Of a DNA stretch of 64,000 nt, positions 29,468-39,962 are shown in pieces. The notes below the pieces were generated by a model. That model saw only the letters and a list, made by a program, of their open reading frames with translations. It searched no databases and was not told where the DNA came from. Both the position numbers and the translations under genes were made by a program. The stretch's first letter is position 1. The number at the start of each line of letters is the position of its first letter. Location of the stretch: contig JAOARV010000048.1 of the NCBI GenBank assembly GCA_025210395.1, positions 99,736-163,735 on the forward strand, given 5' to 3'. The DNA comes from Marinisporobacter sp. (GTDB lineage: Bacteria; Bacillota; Clostridia; Peptostreptococcales; Thermotaleaceae).

Positions 29468-29510
29468 AAATGTGTGAGGACAAATATTTAATATGCTCAC
29501 ACATTTATTA
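29468..29510 (+). terminator. Hairpin between dut and ylmC
   Basis: TGTGTGAG (29471-29478) and CTCACACA (29496-29503) form a perfect stem flanked by AAA/TTT, followed by ATTATTAA. A moderate terminator. Confidence 0.6.
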
Positions 29511-29528
29511 TTAATAAGGGGGATGAAA

Positions 29529-29798
29529 ATGAGATTAAGCAAATTGGGAGGAAAAGAGATTGTAAATTTAAGTGATGGTGGAAGATTAGGGATTTTAGCG
29601 GAATCAGAGTTATTGATAGACGAGAGAAATGGAAAAATAAGAGCCGTATTAGTACCATCTTTTAGAAATCAATTTTCTATTTTTCAGGATAAAAATTTTG
29701 TTGAAATTCCATGGAATTGTGTTCGAAAAATAGGAAATGATATGATTATTATAGAGTTAGAGGAAGAAGGATTTTCAAAAGGTAGATTTTCATTATAA
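29529..29798 (+). CDS. PRC-barrel sporulation protein of the YlmC/YmxH family
   Basis: 89 residues. A PRC-barrel-like fold: MRLSKLGGKEIVNLSDGGRLG, then ELLIDERNGKIRAVLVPS. The family is widely kept in endospore formers, but its function is unknown. The ATG at 29529 sits seven bases after AAGGGGG; earlier in-frame starts run through the hairpin. Bacillus ymxH occupies the same place, after the M16 protease. Confidence 0.85.
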   Translation: MRLSKLGGKEIVNLSDGGRLGILAESELLIDERNGKIRAVLVPSFRNQFSIFQDKNFVEIPWNCVRKIGNDMIIIELEEEGFSKGRFSL

Positions 29799-29902
29799 GG
29801 ATAAATTATAAAAATTCACAAGGACTTATCCCTAAACTACCTCATTTAGCATAATATAAATAGTAGTAGTGCTAAAAATGTATAGATGTTTTTATCAATT
29901 TA

Positions 29903-29911
29903 TGCTAATAT
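29903..29911 (+). promoter_or_regulatory. Extended -10 element upstream of the aspartate kinase gene
   Basis: TG (29903-29904), one base, TAATAT (29906-29911). No convincing -35. An upstream hairpin TTTAGCA (29845-29851) / TGCTAAA (29870-29876) lies in the same gap. Confidence 0.4.
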
Positions 29912-29941
29912 ATAGGTAATGATTTGGTTAGGGGGAAAGGT

Positions 29942-31162
29942 ATGGATATTATTGTTCAAAAATTTGGTGGAACTTCAGTAGCTACAAAGGAGCTTAGAGA
30001 AAAAGTAGCTCGTAAAATAATAGCTACAAAAAAAACAGGAAAACATCCTGTTGTAGTTGTTTCTGCAATTGGAAGAAGTGGGGCACCTTATGCAACGGAC
30101 ACATTAATCAATTTTGCAAACGATGCTTATAAAGAATATGATAGTAGAGAACTAGATATGATCATGGCTTGTGGTGAAATTATTTCTGCTGTTATTTTAT
30201 CAAATGCCATTAAAGCTATGGGGTATAAAGGGATTGCCTTAACAGGGTATCAAGCAGGTATTATGACAGATGATCGTTATGGGGATGCTGAAGTTATTAA
30301 AGTTGATCCTAAAAATATTATAGATCTATTAAGACAAGATTATATTCCTGTAGTTACAGGATTTCAAGGAGCAACAGAAAAAGGAGATATTACAACTTTA
30401 GGCAGAGGCGGAAGCGATACATCAGCAACAATACTTGGGGAAGCTCTAAAGGCTAGTATGGTTGAAATATATACGGATGTAGATGGTGTAATGACAGCAG
30501 ACCCTAGGCTTGTAGCGGAAGCAAAAGTAATAGATTATATAGGATATGATGAAATCTATCAAATGGCGGAAGATGGTGCTAAAGTAGTTCATCCTAGAGC
30601 TGTAGCTATTGCTAAAAGAGGAAATATTCCTTTAAAGATAAAAAATACCCTATCTGATGCTCCAGGAACGATTATTCATCATGAGACAACATACAGTAAT
30701 AAATATAGTAAAAATATATCAAAAAAAAAGATACTAACAGCTATTGCTCATAAAAACAATATTCATCAAGTGAGTGTATATTTTGAAGACTCTGTAGCAT
30801 TAAATGAATTACTGATGAATGAATTAACCAATAAGGAGATTAGCATTGATTTAATTAATTTTTTTATTGATAAAAAAGTATTTACAATTGAGTCAAAAGA
30901 TGTAGAAAAGATGGAAAAAATGCTGGAGGAAAATGGATTTAAATATAATATCATAAAAAATTGTAGTAAAATAACAGTGATAGGAAATGCCATGAAAGGT
31001 ATACCAGGAGTCATGGCGAAAATTGTAAAAAGCTTATCAAGAGAAGGTGTGAAAATTTTACAAACTTCTGATTCTCATAATACGATTTCTTGTTTAATAA
31101 ACAATAAGGATACACAAAAAGCAGCAAATATCCTTCATAAAGAATTTAATCTCTCAAAATAA
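29942..31162 (+). CDS. dapG: Aspartate kinase
   Basis: 406 residues from ATG at 29942, after GGGGGAAAGGT. It phosphorylates aspartate, the first step towards lysine, threonine, methionine and, in spore formers, dipicolinate. The N-terminal kinase domain has MDIIVQKFGGTSVA, TLGRGGSDTSATILGEAL and YTDVDGVMTADPR; two ACT-like domains follow from about residue 265. In Bacillus the dapG isozyme occupies this neighbourhood (spoVFA-spoVFB-asd-dapG-dapA); here only the kinase is present. The symbol is given by synteny. Confidence 0.85.
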   Translation: MDIIVQKFGGTSVATKELREKVARKIIATKKTGKHPVVVVSAIGRSGAPYATDTLINFANDAYKEYDSRELDMIMACGEIISAVILSNAIKAMGYKGIALTGYQAGIMTDDRYGDAEVIKVDPKNIIDLLRQDYIPVVTGFQGATEKGDITTLGRGGSDTSATILGEALKASMVEIYTDVDGVMTADPRLVAEAKVIDYIGYDEIYQMAEDGAKVVHPRAVAIAKRGNIPLKIKNTLSDAPGTIIHHETTYSNKYSKNISKKKILTAIAHKNNIHQVSVYFEDSVALNELLMNELTNKEISIDLINFFIDKKVFTIESKDVEKMEKMLEENGFKYNIIKNCSKITVIGNAMKGIPGVMAKIVKSLSREGVKILQTSDSHNTISCLINNKDTQKAANILHKEFNLSK

Positions 31163-31168
31163 ATTTAA

Positions 31169-31204
31169 AAAACTACTATGCTCAAACAGTATAGTAGTTT
31201 TTTT
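31169..31204 (+). terminator. Terminator after aspartate kinase
   Basis: AAAACTACTAT (31169-31179) and ATAGTAGTTTT (31191-31201) pair perfectly and run into a T-tract. Confidence 0.88.
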
Positions 31205-31252
31205 ATTGGAAAAAATAAATGAAAGGAATAGGTAATAATCGTGTTTTATTAC

Positions 31253-31268
31253 TAGATTTCGAAATCTA
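31253..31268 (+). promoter_or_regulatory. Perfect 16-bp palindrome upstream of tepA
   Basis: TAGATTTCGAAATCTA is fully self-complementary and ends seven bases before the AGGAGG ribosome binding site. It could be an operator or an RNA hairpin with a TCGA loop that shields the binding site. Confidence 0.45.
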
Positions 31269-31285
31269 TCAAACAGGAGGATTAA

Positions 31286-32053
31286 ATGATGAATAATGAC
31301 TATAAAACAATAGGGCAAATTACTAAAAAAGAAGAAAAGCCCAAAGAACCTATCATAGAACCCAAATTAACATTAGACCCAAAGGTGGATAATGTAAAGG
31401 ATATAGGGAATCATGGTATTCCTGATATGCCTAGTAATATACATTATCTTACGATTATTGGACATATTGAAGGGCATATGGTAGCACCGCCACAAAATAA
31501 GTCAACAAAGTATGAACATATTATTCCTCAATTAATTGCAGTAGAGGAAAATCCTAAAATAGAAGGAATGCTTACAGTACTTAATACAGTAGGAGGAGAT
31601 GTGGAAGCAGGATTAGCACTTGCAGAAATGATTTCAAGCATATCAAAGCCTACAGTGTCATTAGTCTTGGGAGGAGGGCATAGCATCGGTGTTCCGTTAG
31701 CTACTGCGAGTGATTATTCATTTATTGCTAAAACAGCTACCATGACAATACACCCTATAAGAATGAATGGATTGGTTATAGGTGTGCCACAAACCTTTAA
31801 ATATTTTCAAAAAATGCAAGAAAGGATTATTCAGTTTATTACAAGGACCTCTAAGGTACCTAGAGATACAATCTTAAAACTAATGACAGAAACAGATGAA
31901 ATAGCCAATGATGTAGGGACAATCTTAATAGGAGATGAGGCAGTACAAAGGGGCTTAATAGACGAAGTAGGGGGATTACATGCTGCTATGATGAAATTAA
32001 AAGAAATGATTGAACTAAAAAATCAAAGTGAAGTACAACAGAATTTACAATAG
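31286..32053 (+). CDS. tepA: ClpP-class serine peptidase, TepA/YmfB-like
   Basis: 255 residues. ClpP/crotonase fold: VLNTVGGDVEAGLALAEMI provides the oxyanion region, the nucleophile position is in VLGGGHSIGVPLATASDYSF, and a histidine lies in TMTIHPIRMNG. It has no signal peptide and a polar N-terminal extension of about 60 residues. Bacillus TepA is a germination/spore protease-like protein encoded just before spoIIIE, exactly as here. ATG at 31286 follows AGGAGGATTAA; the second ATG at 31289 is equally possible. Confidence 0.85.
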   Translation: MMNNDYKTIGQITKKEEKPKEPIIEPKLTLDPKVDNVKDIGNHGIPDMPSNIHYLTIIGHIEGHMVAPPQNKSTKYEHIIPQLIAVEENPKIEGMLTVLNTVGGDVEAGLALAEMISSISKPTVSLVLGGGHSIGVPLATASDYSFIAKTATMTIHPIRMNGLVIGVPQTFKYFQKMQERIIQFITRTSKVPRDTILKLMTETDEIANDVGTILIGDEAVQRGLIDEVGGLHAAMMKLKEMIELKNQSEVQQNLQ

Positions 32054-32087
32054 AATAATTCAACCCCTTATGTTATAATAACAATGT

Positions 32088-32127
32088 TAAAGTGTTAATA
32101 CGGATGATATTGACACTTTATTTTTAT
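32088..32127 (+). terminator. Terminator after tepA
   Basis: TAAAGTGT (32088-32095) and ACACTTTA (32113-32120), extended inward by further pairs, followed by TTTTTAT. Confidence 0.8.
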
Positions 32128-32207
32128 ACACGAACCATGCCTTGTATTTATTAACTTTTTAGCACAGTTCATCTGTTCTTTTTCTAATAAGAATAGGAGG
32201 TGACTTT

Positions 32208-34505
32208 ATGGCTGGTAGAAGGAGTGCTCGAAAAAGCAAAGAAAAGAATAAATCCACCCTGAAAAATGAAATTATTGCTTTATTTACCATATCTATGGGG
32301 ATCCTAATTATGATTAGTTTACAAACAGAGTCTACTGGTGAAATAGGAAAGTTTATAAAATCTAGTTTGAAGGGATTATTATCTGCACCAGCATATTTAT
32401 TACCTTATTTTATCATATTTTTAGGTATTTTCTCGATGATTGGAAAAACAAATGTTTTTGATAAGAAGTTTAAAATTGCAATGATATTAATGTATATAGA
32501 ATATGTTATGTTGCATGCTATTTATTTTTCAGAGTATATTCCTAAAGAATTGAGCTTTCAAAATATAAAATTAGTATATGATCAAGGCATAGAAGGAATA
32601 GGTGGAGGATTACTAGGAAGTTTATTAGGTGGTATAGGTATAAGGTTTTTGGGCGTAAATGGTAGTTATGTGGTCATTATTACGTTAATGATTATTTCTT
32701 TTGTTGTAGTCACAAGGATTTCTCTAGTAAGTATGTTAAAAAAATGCAAAGAGGGACTTGTGAAATTTTGTTTATTAATGGGTCGATCTGTAGGTGAGTT
32801 TATATATGTGCCAGATGGCGAGAAAAAATTGAAAAAGAAAAGAAGTCAAAAGAAACAAAAGGATATAAAAATAGCCCTTAAAGAAAATGATTCTATAGAC
32901 GAAAAAATTAAAATTCTTGATTTTACCCGTGAAGAGGAGCCTAGTAAAAAAGAGAAAGAGGCTGTGTTTATAAAAGGAGATAAAGGGAGTAGTAAAAAAG
33001 AAAAGGATCCAATCATACAGGAAAAAAACAATATAGAAGATATAAGTATTCACATTAAAAACACGTCTAAAGCTGAACTAGATTATAAATTTCCTGATCT
33101 TGATTTGTTACAGAATAATTCTGTTTCAAATCCTAAAAATGATAAAAAAGAAATATTACATAAAGCAAAAGTATTAGAAGAAACATTAGAAAATTTTGGC
33201 GTTGAGGCAAAAGTTGTACAAGTAAGTAAAGGACCTACTATAACAAGATATGAAATTCAGCCAAGTCCTGGAGTGAAGGTAAGTAAGATCGTAAACTTGT
33301 CAGATGATATAGCCCTAAATTTGGCAGCTTCAAACATAAGAATAGAGGCACCTATTCCTGGAAAGGCTGCTGTTGGAATAGAAATTCCTAATGAACAGGT
33401 TTCCCCTGTTACAATAAAGGAAGTTTTAGAAAGTGATAAATTTAAAAATAGTGATTCAAAATTAACTTTTGTTTTAGGAAAGGATATTGCTGGTAACCCT
33501 ATTGTAGCGGATCTTGCTAAAATGCCTCATATGTTAATTGCAGGGGCTACAGGTTCAGGAAAAAGTGTATGTATTAATACATTAATCATTAGCATTCTTT
33601 ATAAGGCTACACCAGAAGAAGTAAAGTTGCTTTTAGTAGACCCAAAGGTAGTAGAATTAAATAATTATAATGGAATCCCTCATCTTTTAATTCCAGTTGT
33701 GACAGATCCTAAAAAGGCTTCTAGTGCATTAAATTGGGCTGTAGGAGAGATGAGTAATCGATACAAATATTTTGCAGAAAATAGTGTAAGAGATATAAAT
33801 AGTTATAATGAAAAAATGAAAAATGAAGGAAAAGAAACATTACCTAAAATTGTAATTATTATTGATGAACTTGCAGACTTAATGATGGTGGCACCAGGGC
33901 AAGTGGAAGATGGCATTTGTAGGCTTGCTCAAATGGCCAGAGCTGCAGGACTACATCTTATTGTGGCTACCCAAAGACCTTCTGTAGATGTAATAACGGG
34001 TGTTATTAAAGCAAATATACCATCTCGTATTGCTTTTTCTGTTTCTTCTCAGGCAGATTCAAGGACTATACTAGATATGGGAGGAGCAGAAAAGCTATTA
34101 GGAAAAGGAGATATGCTATTTTATCCTGTGGGTGCCTCAAAGCCTGTACGTTCTCAAGGAGCGTTTATCTCAGATGGGGAAGTAGAAAGAGTTGTAAATT
34201 TTGTAAAAGAACAATCTACAGATCATAATTATGAGGAAGATATTATAGAAAAAGTAGAGAGCAATTTATCTCAGGAAGAAGATACGGCAGATGAATTGTT
34301 AAAAGATGCTATTGAATTGGTTATAGGGACACAACAAGCTTCCATTTCTATGCTTCAAAGAAGATTTAGAATAGGATACAATCGAGCAGCAAGGCTTATT
34401 GATGCTATGGAAGAGAGAAATATCGTAGGAGAGCATGTAGGAAGCAAACCAAGGCAAGTATTAGTATCAAAAGAAGAATTTGAGGAAATGAAGAGTAAAT
34501 CATAA
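32208..34505 (+). CDS. FtsK/SpoIIIE-family DNA translocase
   Basis: 765 residues. Four predicted transmembrane helices within residues about 20-180, a charged linker, the alpha/beta motor from about residue 300 with Walker A GATGSGKSVC near residue 446 and Walker B in IVIIIDELADLMMV, and a C-terminal gamma winged helix (SISMLQRRFRIGYNRAARLIDAME) that reads KOPS/SRS. It pumps chromosomal DNA through the closing septum, and in spore formers into the forespore. Placement after tepA matches Bacillus spoIIIE. Start ATG follows AGGAGGTGACTTT. Confidence 0.96.
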   Translation: MAGRRSARKSKEKNKSTLKNEIIALFTISMGILIMISLQTESTGEIGKFIKSSLKGLLSAPAYLLPYFIIFLGIFSMIGKTNVFDKKFKIAMILMYIEYVMLHAIYFSEYIPKELSFQNIKLVYDQGIEGIGGGLLGSLLGGIGIRFLGVNGSYVVIITLMIISFVVVTRISLVSMLKKCKEGLVKFCLLMGRSVGEFIYVPDGEKKLKKKRSQKKQKDIKIALKENDSIDEKIKILDFTREEEPSKKEKEAVFIKGDKGSSKKEKDPIIQEKNNIEDISIHIKNTSKAELDYKFPDLDLLQNNSVSNPKNDKKEILHKAKVLEETLENFGVEAKVVQVSKGPTITRYEIQPSPGVKVSKIVNLSDDIALNLAASNIRIEAPIPGKAAVGIEIPNEQVSPVTIKEVLESDKFKNSDSKLTFVLGKDIAGNPIVADLAKMPHMLIAGATGSGKSVCINTLIISILYKATPEEVKLLLVDPKVVELNNYNGIPHLLIPVVTDPKKASSALNWAVGEMSNRYKYFAENSVRDINSYNEKMKNEGKETLPKIVIIIDELADLMMVAPGQVEDGICRLAQMARAAGLHLIVATQRPSVDVITGVIKANIPSRIAFSVSSQADSRTILDMGGAEKLLGKGDMLFYPVGASKPVRSQGAFISDGEVERVVNFVKEQSTDHNYEEDIIEKVESNLSQEEDTADELLKDAIELVIGTQQASISMLQRRFRIGYNRAARLIDAMEERNIVGEHVGSKPRQVLVSKEEFEEMKSKS

Positions 34506-34525
34506 ATAGAAATAGAGGGATTGAT

Positions 34526-35575
34526 GTGTTAAAAGTAATAGACATTGAAAAAGCATTGACATTAAAAAATACACTTTTTATTGATGTACGATCTCCATTA
34601 GAATTCGAAGAGGGGACGATTTTTACAGCTAAAAATATCCCTATATTAGACAATGAGGAAAGAGCTATTGTAGGAACAATCTATAGAAAAGAAAATCCTG
34701 AGGAAGCTACAGCAAAGGGGCTAGATTTCGTATCAACAAAATTACCAAACCTTTATCAAACCATGAAAGAATATAGCATGGAGTATGATTATATAGTTAT
34801 ATTTTGCTGGAGAGGTGGTATGAGAAGCAAGTCAGTTTGTAATTTATTAAGTATGCTGAATGTTAAAAATGTATATCAGTTAAGAGGTGGATATAAAAGC
34901 TATAGACAATATGTGATGGACTTTTTAGAAAATAAGATGAGTCAATATAAATTTATTATGATGCATGGATTAACAGGGGTAGGAAAAACCCATATACTTG
35001 ATGAACTAGAAGCTATAGGAGAACCCGTATTAAATCTTGAAAGGATAGCAAAAAATAGTGGTTCTGTGTTTGGAAATATTGTCTTTAACGGAAAACCACC
35101 ATCGCAGAAAGACTTTGAATCCTTAATATTTCATGTGCTACAGGACGCAAAGGAAAAGTATGTCTTTGTAGAAAGTGAAAGTAAAAGAATTGGTAGTGTT
35201 ATGGTGCCAGAAACTGTATATCATCAGATGATAGAGGGGTATCATATTCTGATAAAAACAACACTCAAAAATAGAATAAAAATTATTTTAGAAGATTATG
35301 CACACCATTTAGAAATTAATCATTTTAAAATAGTAGAATCATTAAATTATTTAAGAAAAAGGTTAGGAAATAAAGCTGTAGATCAATTGATTTATAAAAT
35401 TGACGAAAAGGATTATACTTATGTAGTTGAATATTTAATGAAGTACTATTATGATCCTTTATACAATCACTCTATTAAAAAATATGAAAATTATGATTTA
35501 GTAATTGATTATGAAAAAATAGAGAATACTATCCCCATTTTGAGTAATTTTATCAATAATATTTTGCACAATTAG
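34526..35575 (+). CDS. mnmH: tRNA 2-selenouridine synthase
   Basis: 349 residues from GTG at 34526. It replaces sulfur with selenium in 2-thiouridine-34 of Lys/Glu/Gln tRNAs using selenophosphate. Rhodanese domain first ([15 protein letters not shown]; catalytic Cys in [12 protein letters not shown]), then a P-loop domain with Walker [15 protein letters not shown]. Its presence implies a selenophosphate synthetase elsewhere in the genome. It sits between ftsK and rimO in what is otherwise a conserved stretch, so it may be a lineage-specific insertion. Confidence 0.93.
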   Translation: MLKVIDIEKALTLKNTLFIDVRSPLEFEEGTIFTAKNIPILDNEERAIVGTIYRKENPEEATAKGLDFVSTKLPNLYQTMKEYSMEYDYIVIFCWRGGMRSKSVCNLLSMLNVKNVYQLRGGYKSYRQYVMDFLENKMSQYKFIMMHGLTGVGKTHILDELEAIGEPVLNLERIAKNSGSVFGNIVFNGKPPSQKDFESLIFHVLQDAKEKYVFVESESKRIGSVMVPETVYHQMIEGYHILIKTTLKNRIKIILEDYAHHLEINHFKIVESLNYLRKRLGNKAVDQLIYKIDEKDYTYVVEYLMKYYYDPLYNHSIKKYENYDLVIDYEKIENTIPILSNFINNILHN

Positions 35576-35591
35576 AGAGGAGTTTCAATAT

Positions 35592-36935
35592 ATGAGTTTG
35601 AAGGTATTTATTGAATCGTTAGGATGTTCGAAAAATTTAGTGGATTCAGAAGTGATGATGGGTCTATTATCTCAATATGATTTTGAAATTACAAAGGATC
35701 AATATGAAGCAGAGATTATTATTGTTAATACTTGTGGATTTATTGAGTCAGCTAAGCAAGAGTCTATTGACACGATTGTAGAATTAGGAGCTTTAAAAAT
35801 AAACGGAAATTGTAAAATACTAGTAGTAGCTGGGTGTTTAGCTGAAAGATATTCAAAAGAATTAGTAAAAGAATTGCCAGAAGTAGATGCTATTATTGGA
35901 ACAGGAAATTATCCAGAAATTATAAAAGTTATTCATGGTGCTTTAAAAGGAGAAAAAATAGTGAAAAGTGGAAATGTTAATATAGAAATATCAGAAGACC
36001 TTCCAAGAATTTTAAGTACGCCTAAATTTATGGGGTATTTAAAAATAGCAGAAGGCTGTGATAACTATTGTACTTATTGCATTATTCCAAAATTACGAGG
36101 AAATTATAGAAGTAGAAAGATAGAATATATTATTGAAGAAGCAAAGGAAATGGCTCAACAAGGTATTAAAGAAGTGATTTTGATTGCTCAAGATACATCA
36201 AGATATGGGATTGATTTGTATAAAGAATATAAACTTCCTGAGCTATTAAAAAAGATAGGACAAATTGAAGGGATTGAGTGGATTCGAATTTTATACTGCT
36301 ATCCTGATAAAATATCAGATGAATTAATTAATACAATTGCAGAAGAAAAAAAGGTATGTAAATATATTGATGTGCCTATTCAACATTGTAACGATGAAAT
36401 TTTAAGAAGAATGAATAGAAAAACAAACAAAGAACATATTTTACAGGTCATTGAAAAGTTACGTAATAAAATACCAAATATGCATATTCGAACATCTCTT
36501 ATAGTAGGATTCCCAGGAGAGACAAAAGAGCAATTTGAAGAGTTAAAAAGATTTGTTGCAGAGGTGAAATTTGACCGTTTAGGTGTATTTACTTATTCTC
36601 AAGAGGAAGATACACCAGCAGCAAAATTAGAAAATCAGGTTCCTGAGGAAGTAAAAGAACAAAGAAGAGATGAAATTATGGCCATACAAAAAGAAGTTTC
36701 ATTTCAAAAAAATATGGAGAAAATAGGGAATGTTTATGATATACTGATAGAGGAGAAGATTGAAGAAGAAGATGTTTATGTAGGTAGAACTGCGTATGAT
36801 GCACCAGAAGTAGATGGTGTTGTGTACGTAGACTCAACTAAGCTTCTAAATATAGGAGACTTAGTAAAGGTTCAAATCACAGATACCTTAGAATATGATT
36901 TAATAGGAGAGATATTATATGAATCTTGCGAATAA
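35592..36935 (+). CDS. rimO: Ribosomal protein S12 methylthiotransferase
   Basis: 447 residues. A radical-SAM enzyme that adds a methylthio group to Asp88 of S12. N-terminal MTTase domain with three cluster cysteines ([29 protein letters not shown]), the radical-SAM motif [15 protein letters not shown], and a C-terminal TRAM domain from about 375. The 3' end overlaps pgsA by 17 bases. Confidence 0.97.
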   Translation: MSLKVFIESLGCSKNLVDSEVMMGLLSQYDFEITKDQYEAEIIIVNTCGFIESAKQESIDTIVELGALKINGNCKILVVAGCLAERYSKELVKELPEVDAIIGTGNYPEIIKVIHGALKGEKIVKSGNVNIEISEDLPRILSTPKFMGYLKIAEGCDNYCTYCIIPKLRGNYRSRKIEYIIEEAKEMAQQGIKEVILIAQDTSRYGIDLYKEYKLPELLKKIGQIEGIEWIRILYCYPDKISDELINTIAEEKKVCKYIDVPIQHCNDEILRRMNRKTNKEHILQVIEKLRNKIPNMHIRTSLIVGFPGETKEQFEELKRFVAEVKFDRLGVFTYSQEEDTPAAKLENQVPEEVKEQRRDEIMAIQKEVSFQKNMEKIGNVYDILIEEKIEEEDVYVGRTAYDAPEVDGVVYVDSTKLLNIGDLVKVQITDTLEYDLIGEILYESCE

Positions 36936-37455
36936 GCTGACGATTGCTAGAATCCTTTTAGTTCCAGTTTTTATGATTGTCCTTCTAAATAAAATACCCT
37001 ATGGTATGTATATAGCTGCTGGAATTTTTATTATAGCTGCTATAACGGACACTTTAGATGGGTATATTGCAAGAAGTAGAAACCAGGTTACAAAATTTGG
37101 AAAATTCGTAGATCCTTTAGCAGATAAGCTGCTTGTTACATCAGCCCTTGTTTGTCTTGTGCAAATGGGTAAATTGCCTGCATGGATTGTTGTTGTTATT
37201 ATATCAAGAGAATACACTATAAGCATTTTAAGAGCAGTTGCTGCATCAGAAGGCATTGTGATTGCAGCAAGCTGGTGGGGGAAATTAAAAACCATTACAC
37301 AGATTATAGCCATTGTTGCAATACTTCTTAATAATTATCCCTTTAGTTTAATAGGTTTTCCATTTAGTACAATGATGCTTTGGATTGCAGTAATTCTTAC
37401 GATTGTATCAGGTGTAGATTATTTATATCTTAATAGAAAAGTTTTAACACATTAA
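36919..37455 (+). CDS. pgsA: CDP-diacylglycerol-glycerol-3-phosphate 3-phosphatidyltransferase
   Basis: 178-residue membrane enzyme of phosphatidylglycerol synthesis, using the CDP-DAG made by CdsA upstream. The CDP-alcohol phosphotransferase motif reads [20 protein letters not shown] followed by VDPLADK. About four to five transmembrane segments. The start lies within rimO, so translation is probably coupled. Confidence 0.95.
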   Translation: MNLANKLTIARILLVPVFMIVLLNKIPYGMYIAAGIFIIAAITDTLDGYIARSRNQVTKFGKFVDPLADKLLVTSALVCLVQMGKLPAWIVVVIISREYTISILRAVAASEGIVIAASWWGKLKTITQIIAIVAILLNNYPFSLIGFPFSTMMLWIAVILTIVSGVDYLYLNRKVLTH

Positions 37456-37476
37456 AAGCAGCATAGCTGCTTTTTA
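37454..37476 (+). terminator. Terminator after pgsA
   Basis: AAAAGCAGC (37454-37462) and GCTGCTTTT (37466-37474) with an ATA loop; overlaps the pgsA stop codon. Confidence 0.8.
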
Positions 37477-37522
37477 ACTTTATATAAAAGTATAATCTTT
37501 TTAAGGGAGAGGGGATTTAGGG

Positions 37523-38752
37523 ATGAATTGTTCAATTATAAGTGTAGGTACAGAGATTTTATTTGGACAAATTATAAACACAAATACAGTTTATCTATCA
37601 CAAGAATTAAATCAATTGGGAATGAATGTATATCATCATTTTACAGTAGGAGATAATAAAGACCGATTAAAAGAAACTTTAGATTATGCATTATCTAAAT
37701 CAGATTTGATTATTACTACAGGGGGGTTAGGACCAACACAGGATGATCTTACAAAGGAGACCATTGCTCAAGTAGCAGGAAAAAAACTAGAAATGCATGA
37801 ATCATCTTATGAAAAGATTTACACTTATTTTAAAAAGCTTAATAGAAAAATGAATGAAAATAATATAAAACAGGCATACTTACCAACAGATAGTATTGTT
37901 TTAGAAAATAGATGTGGAACTGCTCCTGGATTTATTATTGAGTTTGATGAAAAAATAGTAATTAGTCTACCAGGACCTCCTAAAGAAATGAAAAGCATGT
38001 TTGAGTTTGCGAAGGATTATTTAAAGGCTAAGTCAAAATGTACGATTTATTCGAAAGTTTTAAGATTTTTTGGCATTGGAGAATCATCATTAGAGACGGC
38101 TATTATAGATTTAATCAATCATCAAACAAATCCTACCCTTGCAACTTATGCAAAAATAGGAGAAGTGAGCCTTCGAATTACAGCTAAAGCTGAAAATGAA
38201 CAGAAAGCAAACCAAATGATCTCTCCTGTTATAAAGGAAATAAAAAATAGATTAGAGGAATATATATATAGCTATGAAGATGAGGAATTAGTTCAAGTAG
38301 TGGCAAAAAAATTATTAGAGAAAAAAATAAGTGTCTCTTTTGCAGAATCTTGTACAGGAGGATTGATCGCTGCCAAGTTAACAGATATTTCAGGGATATC
38401 AGAATCCTTAGATCGAAGTATTGTTACCTATAGTAATCAAGCAAAAATAGAAGAATTAGGTGTAAATCCTGAAACTCTTAAAAAATATGGCGCTGTTAGT
38501 GAAGAAACTGCTAGGGAAATGGCATTAGGATTAAAGAGGGTAACAGGAAGTGAAGTATGTTTATCGGTAACAGGGATAGCAGGTCCTGGAGGTGGTACAG
38601 AAGAAAAACCTGTAGGGCTAGTATATATTGGTCTTGCTTATGGAGAAAATATTGTGTGTAATAAGTACAATATTTTTGGAGATAGAAATCGAATAAGAAA
38701 TTATACGAGCATGCTTGCATTGAATATGATTAGAAAAGTATTAGAAAAATAA
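37523..38752 (+). CDS. cinA: CinA family protein (competence/damage-inducible, NMN amidohydrolase-type)
   Basis: 409 residues. N-terminal MoaB/MogA-like domain (VGTEILFGQIINTNT, TTGGLGPTQDDLTKE, LPGPPKEM) and C-terminal CinA deamidase domain (VSFAESCTGGLIAAKLTDI, VTGIAGPGGGTEEKPVG). Family roles are pyridine-nucleotide recycling (NMN deamidation, ADP-ribose pyrophosphatase). Encoded just before recA, as in Bacillus and many Firmicutes, but recA has its own LexA-controlled promoter. Confidence 0.95.
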   Translation: MNCSIISVGTEILFGQIINTNTVYLSQELNQLGMNVYHHFTVGDNKDRLKETLDYALSKSDLIITTGGLGPTQDDLTKETIAQVAGKKLEMHESSYEKIYTYFKKLNRKMNENNIKQAYLPTDSIVLENRCGTAPGFIIEFDEKIVISLPGPPKEMKSMFEFAKDYLKAKSKCTIYSKVLRFFGIGESSLETAIIDLINHQTNPTLATYAKIGEVSLRITAKAENEQKANQMISPVIKEIKNRLEEYIYSYEDEELVQVVAKKLLEKKISVSFAESCTGGLIAAKLTDISGISESLDRSIVTYSNQAKIEELGVNPETLKKYGAVSEETAREMALGLKRVTGSEVCLSVTGIAGPGGGTEEKPVGLVYIGLAYGENIVCNKYNIFGDRNRIRNYTSMLALNMIRKVLEK

Positions 38753-38758
38753 ATACTA

Positions 38759-38806
38759 TTGACCATAGAAAAGGAATAGTATATAATAAGTTCAGAACAT
38801 TTGTTC
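38759..38806 (+). promoter_or_regulatory. recA promoter with overlapping LexA (SOS) box
   Basis: TTGACC (38759-38764), 17-bp spacer, TATAAT (38782-38787). A LexA box GAACATTTGTTC (38795-38806) fits the Gram-positive consensus GAAC-N4-GTTC and covers the expected transcription start, so LexA binding would block initiation. Confidence 0.9.
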
Positions 38807-38853
38807 GACATAAAGAAAGGTAGGTGACAACCAGATATTGAATCTGGGGAATT

Positions 38854-39885
38854 ATGGATGGAAAAAGAAAAGCGTTAGAAATTGCTATGGGTCAAATAGA
38901 GAAACAATTTGGAAAAGGTTCTATTATGAAATTAGGAGAAGATACATCAAGATTAAACATTGAATCTATATCTACGGGGTCATTAGACTTAGATATTGCT
39001 GTTGGTATAGGCGGTGTTCCAAGAGGACGAATTATCGAAATATACGGACCTGAGTCTTCTGGTAAAACAACGGTAGCACTTCATATTATTGCAGAAGCTC
39101 AAAAGACTGGAGGCGTTGCAGCTTTTATAGATGCTGAGCATGCATTAGATCCTGTATATGCTCAAAATTTAGGGGTGAATATTGATGAACTAGTGGTATC
39201 TCAACCAGATACAGGAGAGCAAGCATTAGAAATCTGTGAAGCTTTAGTTAGAAGTGGAGCCATAGATATAATTGTAGTAGACTCGGTGGCTGCATTAGTT
39301 CCTAAAGCAGAAATACAAGGAGAAATGGGAGATAGCCATGTGGGGCTACAAGCAAGGCTTATGTCTCAAGCATTAAGAAAGTTGACAGGTGTAATTAACA
39401 AGTCAAGAACATCTACAATCTTTATTAATCAATTAAGAGAAAAAGTAGGTGTCATGTTTGGAAATCCAGAAACGACTACTGGAGGAAGGGCTCTTAAATT
39501 TTATTCATCTGTAAGATTAGATGTAAGAAGAATCGAATCTATTAAGAAAGCAGATAGTATTATAGGCAATAGGACAAGAGTGAAGGTTGTAAAAAATAAA
39601 GTGGCACCTCCATTTAAAATAGCTGAATTTGATATTATGTATGGTACGGGTATATCAAAAGAAGGTAGTATTTTAGATTGTGCTGTGAAAGAAGATATTA
39701 TAAAAAAGGCAGGCTCTTGGTATAGTTATGGTGATGAAAAATTAGGTCAAGGGAGAGAAAATGCAAAGCAATTTTTAGTAGAAAATACACAAGTAGCTCT
39801 TGAAGTAGAGAACAAAATAAGAGAGTTACATAGTCTTCCTATGATAAAAGAAACTAAACAAGCTCCTGAAGGAGATAAACATTAA
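38854..39885 (+). CDS. recA: Recombinase A
   Basis: 343 residues. DNA strand exchange and LexA co-protease. Walker [14 protein letters not shown] (residues about 66-73), [20 protein letters not shown], loop L2 near [21 protein letters not shown], and a short acidic C-terminal tail. Start ATG at 38854 with a weak GGGGAA site. Expression should rise on DNA damage through the LexA box upstream. Confidence 0.98.
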   Translation: MDGKRKALEIAMGQIEKQFGKGSIMKLGEDTSRLNIESISTGSLDLDIAVGIGGVPRGRIIEIYGPESSGKTTVALHIIAEAQKTGGVAAFIDAEHALDPVYAQNLGVNIDELVVSQPDTGEQALEICEALVRSGAIDIIVVDSVAALVPKAEIQGEMGDSHVGLQARLMSQALRKLTGVINKSRTSTIFINQLREKVGVMFGNPETTTGGRALKFYSSVRLDVRRIESIKKADSIIGNRTRVKVVKNKVAPPFKIAEFDIMYGTGISKEGSILDCAVKEDIIKKAGSWYSYGDEKLGQGRENAKQFLVENTQVALEVENKIRELHSLPMIKETKQAPEGDKH

Positions 39886-39909
39886 AAAAATCCCTGTAGG
39901 GATTTTTTT
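39884..39909 (+). terminator. Terminator after recA
   Basis: A run of seven A plus TCCC, a TGTA loop, then GGGA plus an eight-T run (39884-39909). Symmetrical and probably bidirectional. Confidence 0.85.
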
Positions 39910-39962
39910 TAGAATAAAGAAATGAATAGAATCTTATAATAGAATGGAGGAAGAATATCACC

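Noticed and set aside
29799..29941. Lysine riboswitch before aspartate kinase
   Set aside because: The gap is 143 bases, shorter than the lysine riboswitch, and no L-box core is visible.
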